DNA of 64,000 nucleotides from Enoplosus armatus. Its lineage: Eukaryota; Chordata; Actinopteri; Centrarchiformes; Enoplosidae. Positions 45,040 to 57,330 of this stretch are shown here, one piece after another. The stretch is from assembly GCF_043641665.1 (NCBI RefSeq), contig NC_092187.1, forward strand, positions 2,481,560 to 2,545,559. Direction: 5' to 3'. The notes beneath the pieces were generated by a model that saw only the letters and a list, made by a program, of their open reading frames with translations, did no database searches and was not told where the DNA came from. Both the position numbers and the translations under genes were made by a program. Position 1 is the stretch's first letter, and the number at the start of each line of letters is the position of its first letter.

Positions 45040-47460
45040 GGTAGTTGCCCCATTGATGCATTTCATAATTTCATCAGTATTACATTGCAACATGATTTAC
45101 TTGACAGCAGGATCTTGTCTAGTTGTGTTGACTTTGTGACTTGGCAGTGCTACTGCCGCCTTCAGACGTCCCTTAGAAGTCGCAAATGAGACTTGATTAT
45201 GCACTCTTATTCGGCGCCTTGTTTCTTTTACACTGTGGCAGAAGTACTTCCCTGATGGCTGCTGTTTCCTGTAGAAGTGTAGCTGCGTACATTTAGCTGT
45301 ATCAGCAGCATGAAGAGGAGAAAAAAGTGCATCCGTCATGCAAATTTAATGAAGTTATTAGTCTGAGTTGTTTCATAATGCATCACTTTTGGCATTAGTT
45401 ATTGACTGAACCTCCATGATGTCTGCCATTTCCCATGAAGACGCACCGCTCACATTATTGAGCATCAAAAGTGGGACGGCAAAGTCAACATTTGCCGTAT
45501 CTTAGTTGCACTGGGTTCTTGTTTAACCTTGTTCCATGGATGGAGATCAAGTCTGGGATCTACTTGGAAGTCATGTCTAAAGAGCACAATTACATCAGGG
45601 GAGGATCGGGGTTCTCCGCTCGTCTCCAAGCAATTTGCAGCTGAATCAGGTGCTTCTCAGTTTGAGGACAACAAACTTCCAAAGCAAAAACTAAGACTTG
45701 AGCACACTGATTGATTTGCAGCCTTTGATTATGCAAACAGACTAACAGACTAGCCACACCCCATGCATTAAAAAAAAACCCCAGGACATATAGGGCACTC
45801 AACGACCCTCGATCCAACCCTTTTAAAGCCAGAGCCAAAAGACACATCAATTTGGTTTTTGAAATGTTCTGTTGGGTTGGACTTCAGAGGTGTATACCAC
45901 TCTGCCTCAGCTAGTTGACTTCTCATGCTGGGATTGTATTCAAAACCCATAACCACAACTGGTCTGATCTCTCTCCTAGATTCCAAGCTGCTCAGAGCTT
46001 TCAATTCAAATGAATTCACATTCATTTTTACAGCATGTGAAGTCTGGTACAGCTCAGCTAATTCTTAGCATGGTGGCACTCAGATTGGATGAGGGCAAGA
46101 ACAAAGATTTCTTTTTAAATGGATTTGTGTTAGTATCTTTAAGTCCTTACCAACAACCTGGCTTGATAGGACATTTGACCTGGTAGAGAAAAAGTGTCTG
46201 AAAAATGTCTATGCATCAACTTTTAAATGGGTCAATATTGTTACATCAAGGGAGTTCCAGACTAAGACTTTTGTGGCCCACTGTTTGTCTGAAATAGCTG
46301 AACAAATATGCAGAATATGCTGTGAGTCTGGTCCACTAGAGTGAAATATCAGAATCAGAATCAAAATCGGAAATACTTTATTGATCCCCAGGGGGAAATT
46401 ATACAGTTATGTAAAGTTATATATATACAGGTATACAGTGCTCCCATTCAAGAGTAGAAAAAACTGAGTAATTAAGTAAATAAGTAAATAAGTGAGTTTC
46501 AAAATAAAAGTCATCTGCTGCATCGATGTTTATTAGACTTTGACATTAGCTGGAGCGAGGCGAATCAAATGATGCTTTGGAGCGACGGAATGGACATATC
46601 ACTTATAAAATGTGTGTCCATCGCTTTCCCGCCCCAAAACATCACAGCTTCGGCGCTTCAGAAAGGAAAAGTACTCGTGGAGTCGCGCAGGTGCAGCTCA
46701 TAAAAACAGTATCTACATTTCCCAGGACACTTGAAGACAACAGTATTTATTCATCGTTGACAGCTGCAGGAGTTGATGTGGTGACGTCTTCCCTCTCGCA
46801 TCGGGAGGATTCAACCAAACTTTCTCACAGTCACGGCCGCGTCAAGCTCGACAGAAGCACCCAGAGTGAAACCGGAAGTCACACGACTTGCCTAGAAAAT
46901 GAGTGTGGCTCAATTGGAAACAAGGCAGATTTATTTATTTAGTCGTTTAGAGTTGTGTGTCTGTCTAATAAAGAAATAAATAGACATTTATCCATGGGAA
47001 ATAAGTAGGCAGTAAGCATGTTAGGCTGATATTGCCTCTGACAAACAAATTAAACAATACTACACAATGTGTGCATTAAGGCCTCATCCTCTGTTGATTC
47101 TGATGCAGCAGTACTGGATTTTAAACATTATCATTATCATGATCATATTATTACAATTTTGGCGTTTCCAAACTTCAGTGACAGGCCTGTTGCCGGAGTA
47201 GGATAAAAAAAACAAAAAACATTTTAAGACACTAAATCTGAACATAACCCCCATCTGCCGTTCTAAATGAAAATAGTCTACATGTGCCTTTGAAATACAA
47301 GAACAAGATAACTCTGAAAAGATTTTATCCGAATGTACAAATGGAAAGACAAATGCTTTTGGTTTTTTTTTGTTTTTTTTTAAGGTGAAGACGCAAAATG
47401 AATTCGAAAGTTGAGAAACGTCGGATAATGGAAACAATTCTGCGAAAGGATTTTATTTTG
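45040..47460. other. Intergenic interval between ampd1 and dennd2c
   Basis: No recognised gene. A dispersed repeat lies near 46346. A 121-codon plus-strand frame at 46577-46942 has no domain I recognise and no clear splice context; I do not call it a gene. An ETS-type motif (AACCGGAAGTCACA) occurs at 46870-46883 and again at 47469-47482. Confidence 0.5.
46346..46450. repeat. Dispersed teleost repeat ('TTTATTGATCCCC' type)
   Basis: Contains AATACTTTATTGATCCCC followed by GGGGGAAATT, a widely repeated teleost motif, then A/T-rich sequence ending in AAGTAAATAAGTAAATAAGT. No ORF. Family name not assigned. Confidence 0.6.
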
Positions 47461-47468
47461 GAAGTTGT

Positions 47469-47810
47469 AACCGGAAGTCACATATTTCCTGGATGACTTG
47501 ACGGTAGTTGTCCCGAGAAGGAGGGCGAGGAGCGCTCTGCTCTGCTCTGCTTTGCTCTAGTCTATGGCCACTTTCTTTGTTGTTGTGTATAGTTATTAGT
47601 AGAGGGGACACGTTTTTTTTTATGCCTCATAACTGTTTTATTTTGTAATAAGTTGCCAACAACTGGCCGTGGACTGCAACGCTAGCCTGGACTTATTCAG
47701 ACTGCTAGCCACGAGCGAGTGGAGTCGGATTTTATTTGTCTTTTTCATTTTTATCGAAAGGAGAATGAGGACTCGGCATGACTTTTGCCCATAATTTGAA
47801 ACAGCGAGGG
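47469..47810 (+). promoter_or_regulatory. dennd2c: Probable dennd2c promoter and first non-coding exon
   Basis: An ETS/GABP-type motif (CCGGAAGTCACA) is followed by a G-rich stretch and then by the strong donor CGAGGG|GTGAGT at 47810/47811. The next good acceptor in line is at 50842, before the large coding exon. The interval 47811-50842 would be intron 1. Inference from splice signals. Confidence 0.5.
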
Positions 47811-50800
47811 GTGAGTTAAGTCACAAGACACGTAGTTTATGCATCTGCCCGTGTGGTATTGTGTTGTAATTACCTTATCGCACAACTCTGACTTAACTGT
47901 TCACGGTTAACTACCGTCTTTCTCTCGCAACGCTGAGTTAGTCAACGTAAGAGCGGTTTTATTTGGTTGCGTTCGGCGATTTTTAAACTAACTTCACCAT
48001 CGACAAACGCATGTATATTTTGACATCCGTGTCGAGAATGTTTCTGTATCAATAAGCCCTGTTGTTCAATTCGGCTCGACTCTTTCTTCTTTTTTTTTTA
48101 GTAAAATATAACCTTGAGATGTAACGAAGACTTTAGTCCTGTGTCGCTCCTCCGAGTGACAGCGCAGTATGTTTAACCTGGTGGTCGGAAACGAGCGGTG
48201 TAAACCAATTAGCTACTTGGTGTTATTTCGGTCTTTTGTTAAGGCCGAATGACAGAGTAGTACTGAATGAGTCCGAGGAGTGATTGAGTTTGATTTGTAT
48301 GGAAGTGAGGCTTTACAATAACGAAGAACATTTTAAATTCACCTAGTTTTGAAGGGAGTTTGGCAGGATGTTTTCTTCATGTAGCAGAGAACGAGGGCAC
48401 TTACTGGAGCAATCTTTCTCTCTCTCTCTCTCCCCCTGCATCTATCACCATTTTACTGCAGTTTAGTAATTGATTGTCTACAATGCAGACGATAAACAGC
48501 AATACCAGGACTTAAGCTACTAATTCAGGTCACAGAGTTTGCTAAGGTCATTGGACCTTAATACAGAGAGGATAGCTACAATATGGAAATCTTCTGCTGT
48601 TCTTGCCAAACTTAGGAAAAACAGTCGAGTTAATGAATAACTGACTACAACTGAAATGGTCTGAGGTGTATATTTCACTAATCTCAAAATCAACACCAGG
48701 AATACTATTAATGACTTGATTTGCATTCATTTTTATAGTAAAGCTCTTCTCACTGCACAATGAATGGGCATTTTCTTTATATTATAGCTGTGTTGGTCTG
48801 AGTTTATGAGAGACCATAGAAACATTTTCAGGCTAGCGGCATCTACAACCACCCACACCAAATTATGGAACTTGTCATGTTGAAGTGGACTATCACTCTT
48901 TCACAGGCACTGTCAAAATGAATGTCTGTGATACGCACAAGCTGTTCTGGTGGCTGGGTGATGGATCAGTCATTTCAAGGCACTTAATCTTGGTGCGTCC
49001 TTTCATGCTGGCATTTAGCAAACCCACATTTTTCTTTTATTATAGCTTTGCCTGTCACCGTTGATGGTGAACCGCGGTCGTACAATACCTCACCTACAAC
49101 ATGTCGTGTCATGCCGCACTTCTTTTGGGAGGGCGTTTTGTGGTGGTTTTGAAGGTGCAATTAGGGTTTAATTTAGCTGCCAAGTGATGACGGGTTACTC
49201 CAGCTTCATGGGTCCCCTGTCTGGTTTCTACGTAGGTGAGTCAGTGAGTTTCACCAAAGAAAATACAAGGATACCTTTCTGCAGAGTTGATAGCCTCATA
49301 AACATAAGTGAAGTTCACTTTGACTCACCCTCTGGCTTTGTCACTTGATATCACATCACAGCACGTCACAGGTTGCCTCACTGGCAGTAACAACATTTGA
49401 TTTTAACTGTATGCCATGGGAAAGGTGGCGCTGACAGTTTTAGACGTGTTTGAAAATGTTACTGTCGCCAACCAGTAGCTTGTATATTTCTGGATTTACT
49501 GCGTTTCAAAGACAATGTTTGATTGCCATCACAGGGATTGGATATGGATAATCTAAACATAGCTCAAATCAGTGGTTGCAACTGGGTGAAAATCTCCCTG
49601 CACCATAATTATGGACAGTCTGCTGATCCTTCTTCCTGCAGCTCAGGAAACACAACTCATGCCTTCCTGTACAACATACCGCACACAGACAAATAATGCA
49701 AGTGGGTCAGTTTGGGAGTTGCATTGTCATTGCATGGTCTGGCAATGATTGAGCAGCATTCCAGTGCACACATACATTTGATTTAGGTCAAACAGAACAA
49801 AGGCGTCACTTGCAAGACTGACTGACCGACTGTCTCTGGTTAAATTTATTCCCCGACCCCCCTCTTGTACAGCTCGGCAGGAATGCAGCTCATAGCGTTA
49901 TTATGATCACGAACTGTGCAGTGGAATTTTACCATGTCTCCCCTTCTCCACATTCTCTCAGCCTCGGTCCTAATGTGCAACGTGTCCAAATGGTTTGGTT
50001 CCAGCAAGCCAGGAGCTGCTGCAGAAGAGCGTACAGTGACCGCATTGATGTCGACTCTGGGATTAGTAGACAGGGTGGATGCCGCTGCGGAACTTTACAT
50101 CAAGTCCTCAGTGTTTGATAGCATTTGATGAGCGGGAGCAAGACCATACCGTACAGCTTTGTACCGTACATAGTCTAATCCTGGCACAGAGGCGTCAGTC
50201 AGAGTCTACAGCCCTGTATGTTTTTATGTTGTGTCTGATAAATAGCTCAACCGATTGAGGAGCTTTTCTTCCACTGCGTAGATAGGTGTGGTTAAAATGT
50301 TTTCCATCAGTCGCCTAATTGTCACTGGCTCTAAATGTATGCTTTTAAGATCAACGTGTTTTCTTGCCTCTAAAGCTCTTTGAGATCACCTAAAATGTGC
50401 ATTCTTCCCAGTCAGCTTTGCAAGAGCACTAAATTAGATTTAATGCTTTGCTGTATCATTGGCGTTTCGTATTTTGGCCGGCTACGCGGTTAAGGACGAC
50501 AGCTACAAAGAAGACAGAATTCCCCCGGGGCTAGAGGAGGGTTGGGGAGGCTCAAGACACACACGGCAGCAGAAACCTGCGGTAACCTTGTTCCTGTCAC
50601 TGCCTTTCCTTATTCTCACTGGATTTATTTTTGGAAACCGACCTTGACAGGAGCCTGTCCTTCCTGACCCCCTCTCTGTCCCTGCCTGCAAGTTGTAGAC
50701 TGCTTCAGATGTGCGCTGTTTCAAAAGTAACTGTGTCCTCCTGTGTTGCCTCAGTATCCCTTTGACCCCGCGGAGTGCTGTCTGGGCTTGTTTTTAAGTG

Positions 50801-50842
50801 CAGTGATTGATGAGTAATTTTTGTGTCTTGTCTTCTTTTTAG
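47811..50842 (+). other. dennd2c: Probable dennd2c intron 1
   Basis: No gene recognised. A short ATG frame at 49187-49235 ends GTAG|GTGAGT and could be an alternative exon. Another frame at 50459-50582 reads YAVKDDSYKEDRIPPG before a possible donor. Neither aligns with a DENND2C segment I know. A CT-repeat lies at about 48418-48433. Confidence 0.4.
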
Positions 50843-50871
50843 GTTGTTTACAAAAGGAGACAAGGGGGGAA

Positions 50872-50883
50872 ATGACGCTCTAA
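50872..50883 (+). promoter_or_regulatory. dennd2c: Upstream ORF in the dennd2c leader
   Basis: ATG ACG CTC TAA in the 5' UTR part of the large exon. A second uORF (MHTPMEN) occupies 51032-51055, ending 19 nt before the main ATG. Both could reduce translation of the main frame. Confidence 0.4.
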
Positions 50884-51074
50884 TAGCACAAGAAGACGCA
50901 TAAAGACATAAAGGAACAGTTAGAACCATAAACCTTGTGGCGCTCCTGTTTTTACTTATCATTTCTGGATTAATTGACAACATATTACAGTGGGGGGTTT
51001 TTTTTTGTCCGTCCTTGCGAGGAAATCTGTGATGCATACACCAATGGAGAACTGAGGGTGAGCCCCCTCTCAAC

Positions 51075-54000
51075 ATGCTGGCTCTGAGGCTGGAGCAGGG
51101 CAGGCGAGGGGGTGGTGAAGTTGATCGCCTGCAGAAAGGGGCCGCCGCGGCTTGGCAGGGCCGTCAGTCAGGGAGGCTCCCTTCTCACGAGCAGGGCATT
51201 AGCATCAGGGACAAGATCTCCCAGTGGGAAGGTCGGAGTCAGCACGGCAGCAGCCAGGATGCCGGGGTGAAAGCACACCCTCCGACTATATCCCGAAGTC
51301 TGTCTGGAGATGTTCTGGGCAACGGATGTTCCAACGAAGGATCGAGAGGGGGGATTCATGCAAAAGCCAACCCCTCAAAAGTTAAGACTGTATCCCGAAG
51401 TCTGTCTGGAGATGTCCTGGGCAACGGATGTTCCAACGAGGGTTTGAGAGGGGGATTTCATGCAAAAGCCAGCCTCTCAAAAGCTAAGAGCTTGGGCTTA
51501 GATTTTCGGGAATGCACAGCACAAGCTGGACATGGTGTGGTTGGTAGGAAGTCAGAACCTCTGCAGAAATATTCCACTGAATTTTCAACCACAAGCCCAG
51601 GAAATAAACAACTTGCAGCACAAATATTTGCGTCTCCCGGAGTGGAGGCTAACAGTGCTGACGCTACAGGTAAACAAATCTTCACTGCCAATGGGGACCA
51701 AAAAATGGATCGCATCTTGGATGTTGAAGTGATTTCTAAACCTCTACCTCTATCAACTGATGACCAAGAAGATAACATGCCTGCTGGAAACTTCTACACT
51801 TCACGGGGTTTCTGGCGAAAGCTTGAGGGGGACAGATTGCTCTGGGAGAAAGGCAGGGATTCTTCAGGTGAAGCTCAGCCTCCTCCTCCTCCTCCCAAAC
51901 CTCAGCGGACATTCCAGTATCGGGGAACCAACACAGGGACCACAATGGACAGCAGATCCCCTCGTAACAACCACTCCAAGACGAGGAGTAGGAGGGCGGC
52001 CCACCCACCTTGCTTCCCACCTCCTCCATGTCCAGTTCCAAAGACTAATGGGCTTTCAAGGCATAAAAAGAACAGGTGAGTCAATGCACTAAAAGCTGAG
52101 CACCAATAACTCTTAAAAACCTTTAAAAAATTGAAAGGGGATGGAATTTCTTGCAGTGCTTTATTTGATCTGAATCATGTTTTTGAAGAAAACATCTCCA
52201 GCTGATAGAATAAGGGAACTCATATATATATATTTTTAATATGTATTAAAACTGTCCTCTTTTTTTTTGGACGGTCTAAAACACGTTGTGGTGTTTGTTG
52301 TGAGTGCTTTTAGGGCAGTTTTTTGGGGGGAAGGTACTCCGTGTAATTGCTGGCTGGGGTCCAGGTGTGATGTCACACGATATCTGGCAGCATTGTCCTC
52401 TATTGTCTGGACGTGGCCTAGTTCCTCAGCAGCCACGGGTCCCAGGTCATCATCTACAGGCACGCACACACACTCTCACACTCGCTCAATCATTCACTCA
52501 TGGTCAAGCAAAGCAAAACATAACTGTGTAACCTGTGTACACGTTCAGCTCAGGGCTTGTTAGGTGACATGACTTCTCTGTAGCTGTCATGTCCCGGCGT
52601 TGTCTTTTCATTATAATCCAAACACTGTCCAGGAGATGACAATAACAAAAACATATAAAGCCTCATAGTACTTTTGAGTTTGAGAAGTGTTTCTGTTATG
52701 CAGCCTTCCCTCACTGATATAAAGGGGTTAGACCAAATAATAGAAACATTATACATTATAACCACCACAAAGGTGGGGTTTATTGCAGAACTGTTGTATT
52801 AGACCTCATTCATTTCAGCTAGCTGTACCTAATAAACTGGCAACTGAGTGTATATTTATACGAGGTCTGCTTCCTAATTAATGAATGGGAAGGAGCCTGA
52901 CGCCTCAATATGAGTGCAAGAAGAAAACCGATAAGAACGCAGGTGTTTTAGTGTAATTATGCAAACTGTGGTTACAATAACAAAAATGATCTCCAGTAAG
53001 TCTTTAATACTAAGGCTTCACTTAAGTGAACAGATGAAAGCTTTTACTAGTCTTTTATCACAGAGCTATGACCAAATGATAGTTTGAATAGAAAAAAAAT
53101 AGCCTAATTGTAATAAACTGAAATGACATTTGTTTTTTTTTCTTGGTCATCAGTTAGCAGACATTGTGTTGAGGAGAGGAGGGCCCTGGTTAATTGGAAT
53201 ATAGCCTAACCTCTCGTTGGGGGACACTGCCCAAATGGTACAAAAAGTAGGCCAAATTGTCACAAGCTGCCCAAAAAAACATTTTACCCACCCAGTTAAA
53301 TAAGAAGTGCCTTTCAATTGGACAGAAGGCCACCCAATCTGGCAACATAGCTAAAGCTACTGTAAAAACAGGCCTTTAAACCCCCTAATTGTGGTACAAT
53401 ATTGCCATTATACTTACGTTGGCAGTGTAATCCAATGTCGTGTTTAGTTTATAAGCCAACAACGTTCTCTCACCTACAGCCTTCTCTCATGTCTGCACAC
53501 AGTTAGCGTCATTCCACACGGCTGCTTGTTTACCAGCTTGAGAGGAAGCTATTAGTCTTGTACATTATGAAATACCTCCATGGGGCTAGGTATTGCATCA
53601 CATCTGAACATAAATCATGTAACGGTGTCTGTGTCAGCACCGAGTTTGACTGAGTGTTGTGTGCACGACAAAAAGAACTAAAATCAACTACATGTAAAAC
53701 AATGTGACCACTTAAAACTTGATGATTGTAAGATCAGCTAAAACTAAATGAAGCTGTATCTACATTTCAAAGCTTCCAGGAGAGCAAAGTTGCACAGTGA
53801 CCTAATTTTTACCAGGACATCTGACATTGTCATATTGCCAACTGCTATCTCTGTCTAAATCCGGTCATACTTATTCCTTGTTTTGCTTTTTAACAGCTTT
53901 CGTCCCATATGCCCAGTCATTTCCTTTCATGACAGTTTATCACGCTCACAAGACACAGTTTGATATCAACATTAGGAATTTTTATGGTGGGACGCTGGCT

Positions 54001-57000
54001 CCACATAAGACAACAGAGCAAACAAAAGTATCGTGGCTATCTTTATGACAGCATCCAGGCCCCTCTTGTTCACTGCCTTCCCTTCCCTCCCTGCCACAGG
54101 AAGTCCTTTGAGTATGAGGATGCAGCGCGTCTCACGGCGAAGCAAGACACGGCGGGAGGCCAGGCCAGGCACTCAGGCCTTTACCATGCCTACTCTGATG
54201 ACAATATTTACGAGGACATCGTTTGTAAGTCGAACTCCGTGTCATGTAAAGCGAAGAAGACATTGTGGAGCTTGTCGTGAAAGAACCTGTGGAGCTTTTG
54301 ATCGTTGCATCGACTGTCTGGTTGTCCTGTATTTTAAACTGCTTAACTTAAAACACTGCGTTTGTCAAAAAGACAAAGACAAGAAGTCTTAAAGACTGTT
54401 GGGTGCTTGTCATTGGTTGAACGTACAGTTCTGATACTTAAATGCCCCATTTAAAATGTATTATATTGCCATAACAGAGCCTGTTAAAGAGCAATGTGAA
54501 CTGATCAAGAAAAATAATTTCATATGTCTACGAAAGGGGCCTGTTTCCCACTCCTGGTTTCACACAGACCTTACAGTTTCTGCAATATTGTGATATTTTG
54601 AGAGTAACATTCAACTTGGGAAAAGACAGCGGATTGGATGACTTCTGAAGTCAGGGAATCGGGATTATTCAAGGAGCGCACATGTCTCAGTCATCTGTTT
54701 TGTCTGTAATAATTGTGTTATAGGTAGTGGGACTGATATTAAGATTATACACAATATGTTAGTGGTAGTTATTAGTTACAGTTGCACAAGGGTGAATTTT
54801 CATTTATTTTAGCCATGAAAGGCTACTTTGGTTCAAATGTACAAATTAATAGTCATGGATAAAAGGTAATATAAAATCAATATTTTTCAGGGCGTTTTTA
54901 TGCCTTTTTATTGTAGTAGAAATGAGGGGGAAAGAAATGGTGAATGACATGCAATAAAGGTAATAAAGGTAGCCCAGCCGGACTCAAACCAGGGACTGCC
55001 TGAAGAGATTTCCCACTTTTTAAAATAACTTGTTATCTTGAGACAACAGTTTCTTTATAAAGAAGCGTTCATCAAAAATGCAGGAGCAAGCTATAAAAAA
55101 TAGAATGCAGGATAAATGTTACATCCTTTGTAATGTGTAGGAGAGATTTGTGCGCACCTTTCAGTGATTGCATCAGAAACAATATAATTATTTAACAGTA
55201 TTAACATTATATAACAGTGACGGTGACATCAGCCATGGCAGTAAACTCCAATGGTAGAAACTGACACATGGTGGTACTGCAGTGAAATGAAAAGTTTCTA
55301 TATCTAGAGGTGCAACGATCAGTTAATTGACAGAGAATTAATCTGCGACTATTTAATCGTAATTAATAATGAATAATCATTTTTCAAGCAAAAATGCCAA
55401 AATGTATCTGGTTGCAGCTTCTCACATGTGAAATAAAACGAGCAATTTTAATACATCACCTTGGGCTTTGCAAAATTACACACAGCATTTTTCACTATTT
55501 TCATTTTATAGACAAAACAATTTTAAGATAAATTGATATAGATATATACAAGCAATCAATCAATCAATTTATTTGTCACATGCAATCATCGAAGATATAA
55601 TCACAGCGAAATGTGTATATATATATATTAAAATAATTGACAGATTAATCAATAATGACAATAATAACCACCCCTGTCTGTGGCCATGGGAATGATTAGG
55701 AATTATTATGCAATTCCCAGGTTTACAACTGGTCTTTTAAAATAAAGATGTTGAAGTTGTTGAACCTGTAACATCAAAACACATCAAAACCAGAAAAGAA
55801 TAATATGGAAATGCTCCAGCTTTGTGATGGAAAGTCATCATTTTCATATCCACAGCAGACCCCTCACTCATTTTCTTTTTTTCATATGTTAAGAAAGGTG
55901 AGAAAAAAAAAAAAAAGATCTTTCCCAACACTCTTTCTTCCCTCAGGTGAAGTCACCAGAGATAACCCCTATGAGGATGTCAAGCTATCCACCATGTGTC
56001 TCCCTGTCGGAAGGCCTCAAGTCCCAAAGGTAACGGGAGATATTTCATTTATGTCCTCTTCTCGCACTACAGAAGTATTTTTGGGTGTGAATTAATGGGT
56101 GTATCAAATGATCCCTGCCTAACCTGGCAACCTAACCTGGGAGGAAGAAGGAAGTATTGTAGTACTATGTAATTACCTAAAACCAAGCGTTAACTCCACA
56201 GTTCTTGTCTTCCAGCTACCTCCTAAACCCCAAACGTTGCAAGGCTACGCTGGCAAAGTGGAGAGGAAGAGGTTCCAAGCGTCAACAGCATCCAAATCCT
56301 CAACCCTTGCAGAAACTCCCAAACCAGCTACACCCCTGCGCACAAGCACTCAAAAACCACAGAGGACTCCTCAGGTAGATGAGAAGTGGATCTTGCCATG
56401 AGTTTTCACACACCGTTGTTATTTGCATACAGTGGTTGACTGAGATGGGTTTTTTTTTTTTAATATTGCCATATGGTAGACCAACAAAGGAGTATGCCTT
56501 CTGTTGAGTGATGAATCATGTGGTGTGTTGGAAGGAAAAGAAGGGGGCGGGGACTTGTCGAGCAGGAAGGAGAGGACACTGAAAGAAATAGATAGTGGCA
56601 GAGCAGCATGCGCGAATGCTTCGTGAGAGTTCGGACAGAGCGCATGAATTCGAACGTACGACTCATGGCAGTGGAAAGACTGTCGACAGGGAGGAACTTT
56701 AACGATAAGGTACAGTAATAAAACAGACGTACCGGCGTAGATCTGCAAAGGTGATGGCTCTTATGTAACTTTAAAAAAAACAAAAACCCAACAAGTTTAG
56801 AATGAATAACTTCCGTAGTAATAATAAAACATAACATTTGGCTCACTAGCTGTCCTTAAACTCTTTTAGATCACATCTTTGACACAGATGTTAAAACAAC
56901 GAAAATGGGCATAATAACACCTCGTTATGTATTTTTCTGCTTAACAACTGTACTGTTATCTTAGAAGGGGCATTTTAGTTTCTTTCCACGCGCTGGCAGG

Positions 57001-57269
57001 GCTTTGTGTGTCTTCTTCAAGATAAGTATGAGCTTCCTGTATGTTTCTGTTTCTGTGTTGAACAGCTCTGTGTATTAATGCAGGGCCTCCACTATTAAAT
57101 ATGTGTTCTTTCGGGGCATTAACAGTAGAATGCAAGAATGTAAGGGTAAACAAAAAAATGCTGCAAATCTGTAATATAATTATGTATTTAGTGGCTGTTA
57201 TGTCATGATTCCCTGTAATCATGATTCTGTAATGGCTGTGAAATTATGAAATTATGGGGGCTGACAAGT

Positions 57270-57330
<61 letters not shown>

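Noticed and set aside
46577..46942. 121-codon plus-strand open frame between ampd1 and dennd2c
   Set aside because: No recognisable motif, no homologue I can recall and no clear splice signals. Kept only as context for the repeated ETS motif.
50459..50582. Possible dennd2c-linked exon with YAVKDDSYKEDRIPPG
   Set aside because: The frame ends near a possible donor (GCG|GTAACC), but there is no convincing acceptor and no match to DENND2C.
54960..54990. tRNA gene suggested by a B-box-like GGTTTGAGTCC (minus)
   Set aside because: No A box or cloverleaf can be formed. The block is part of a dispersed repeat.
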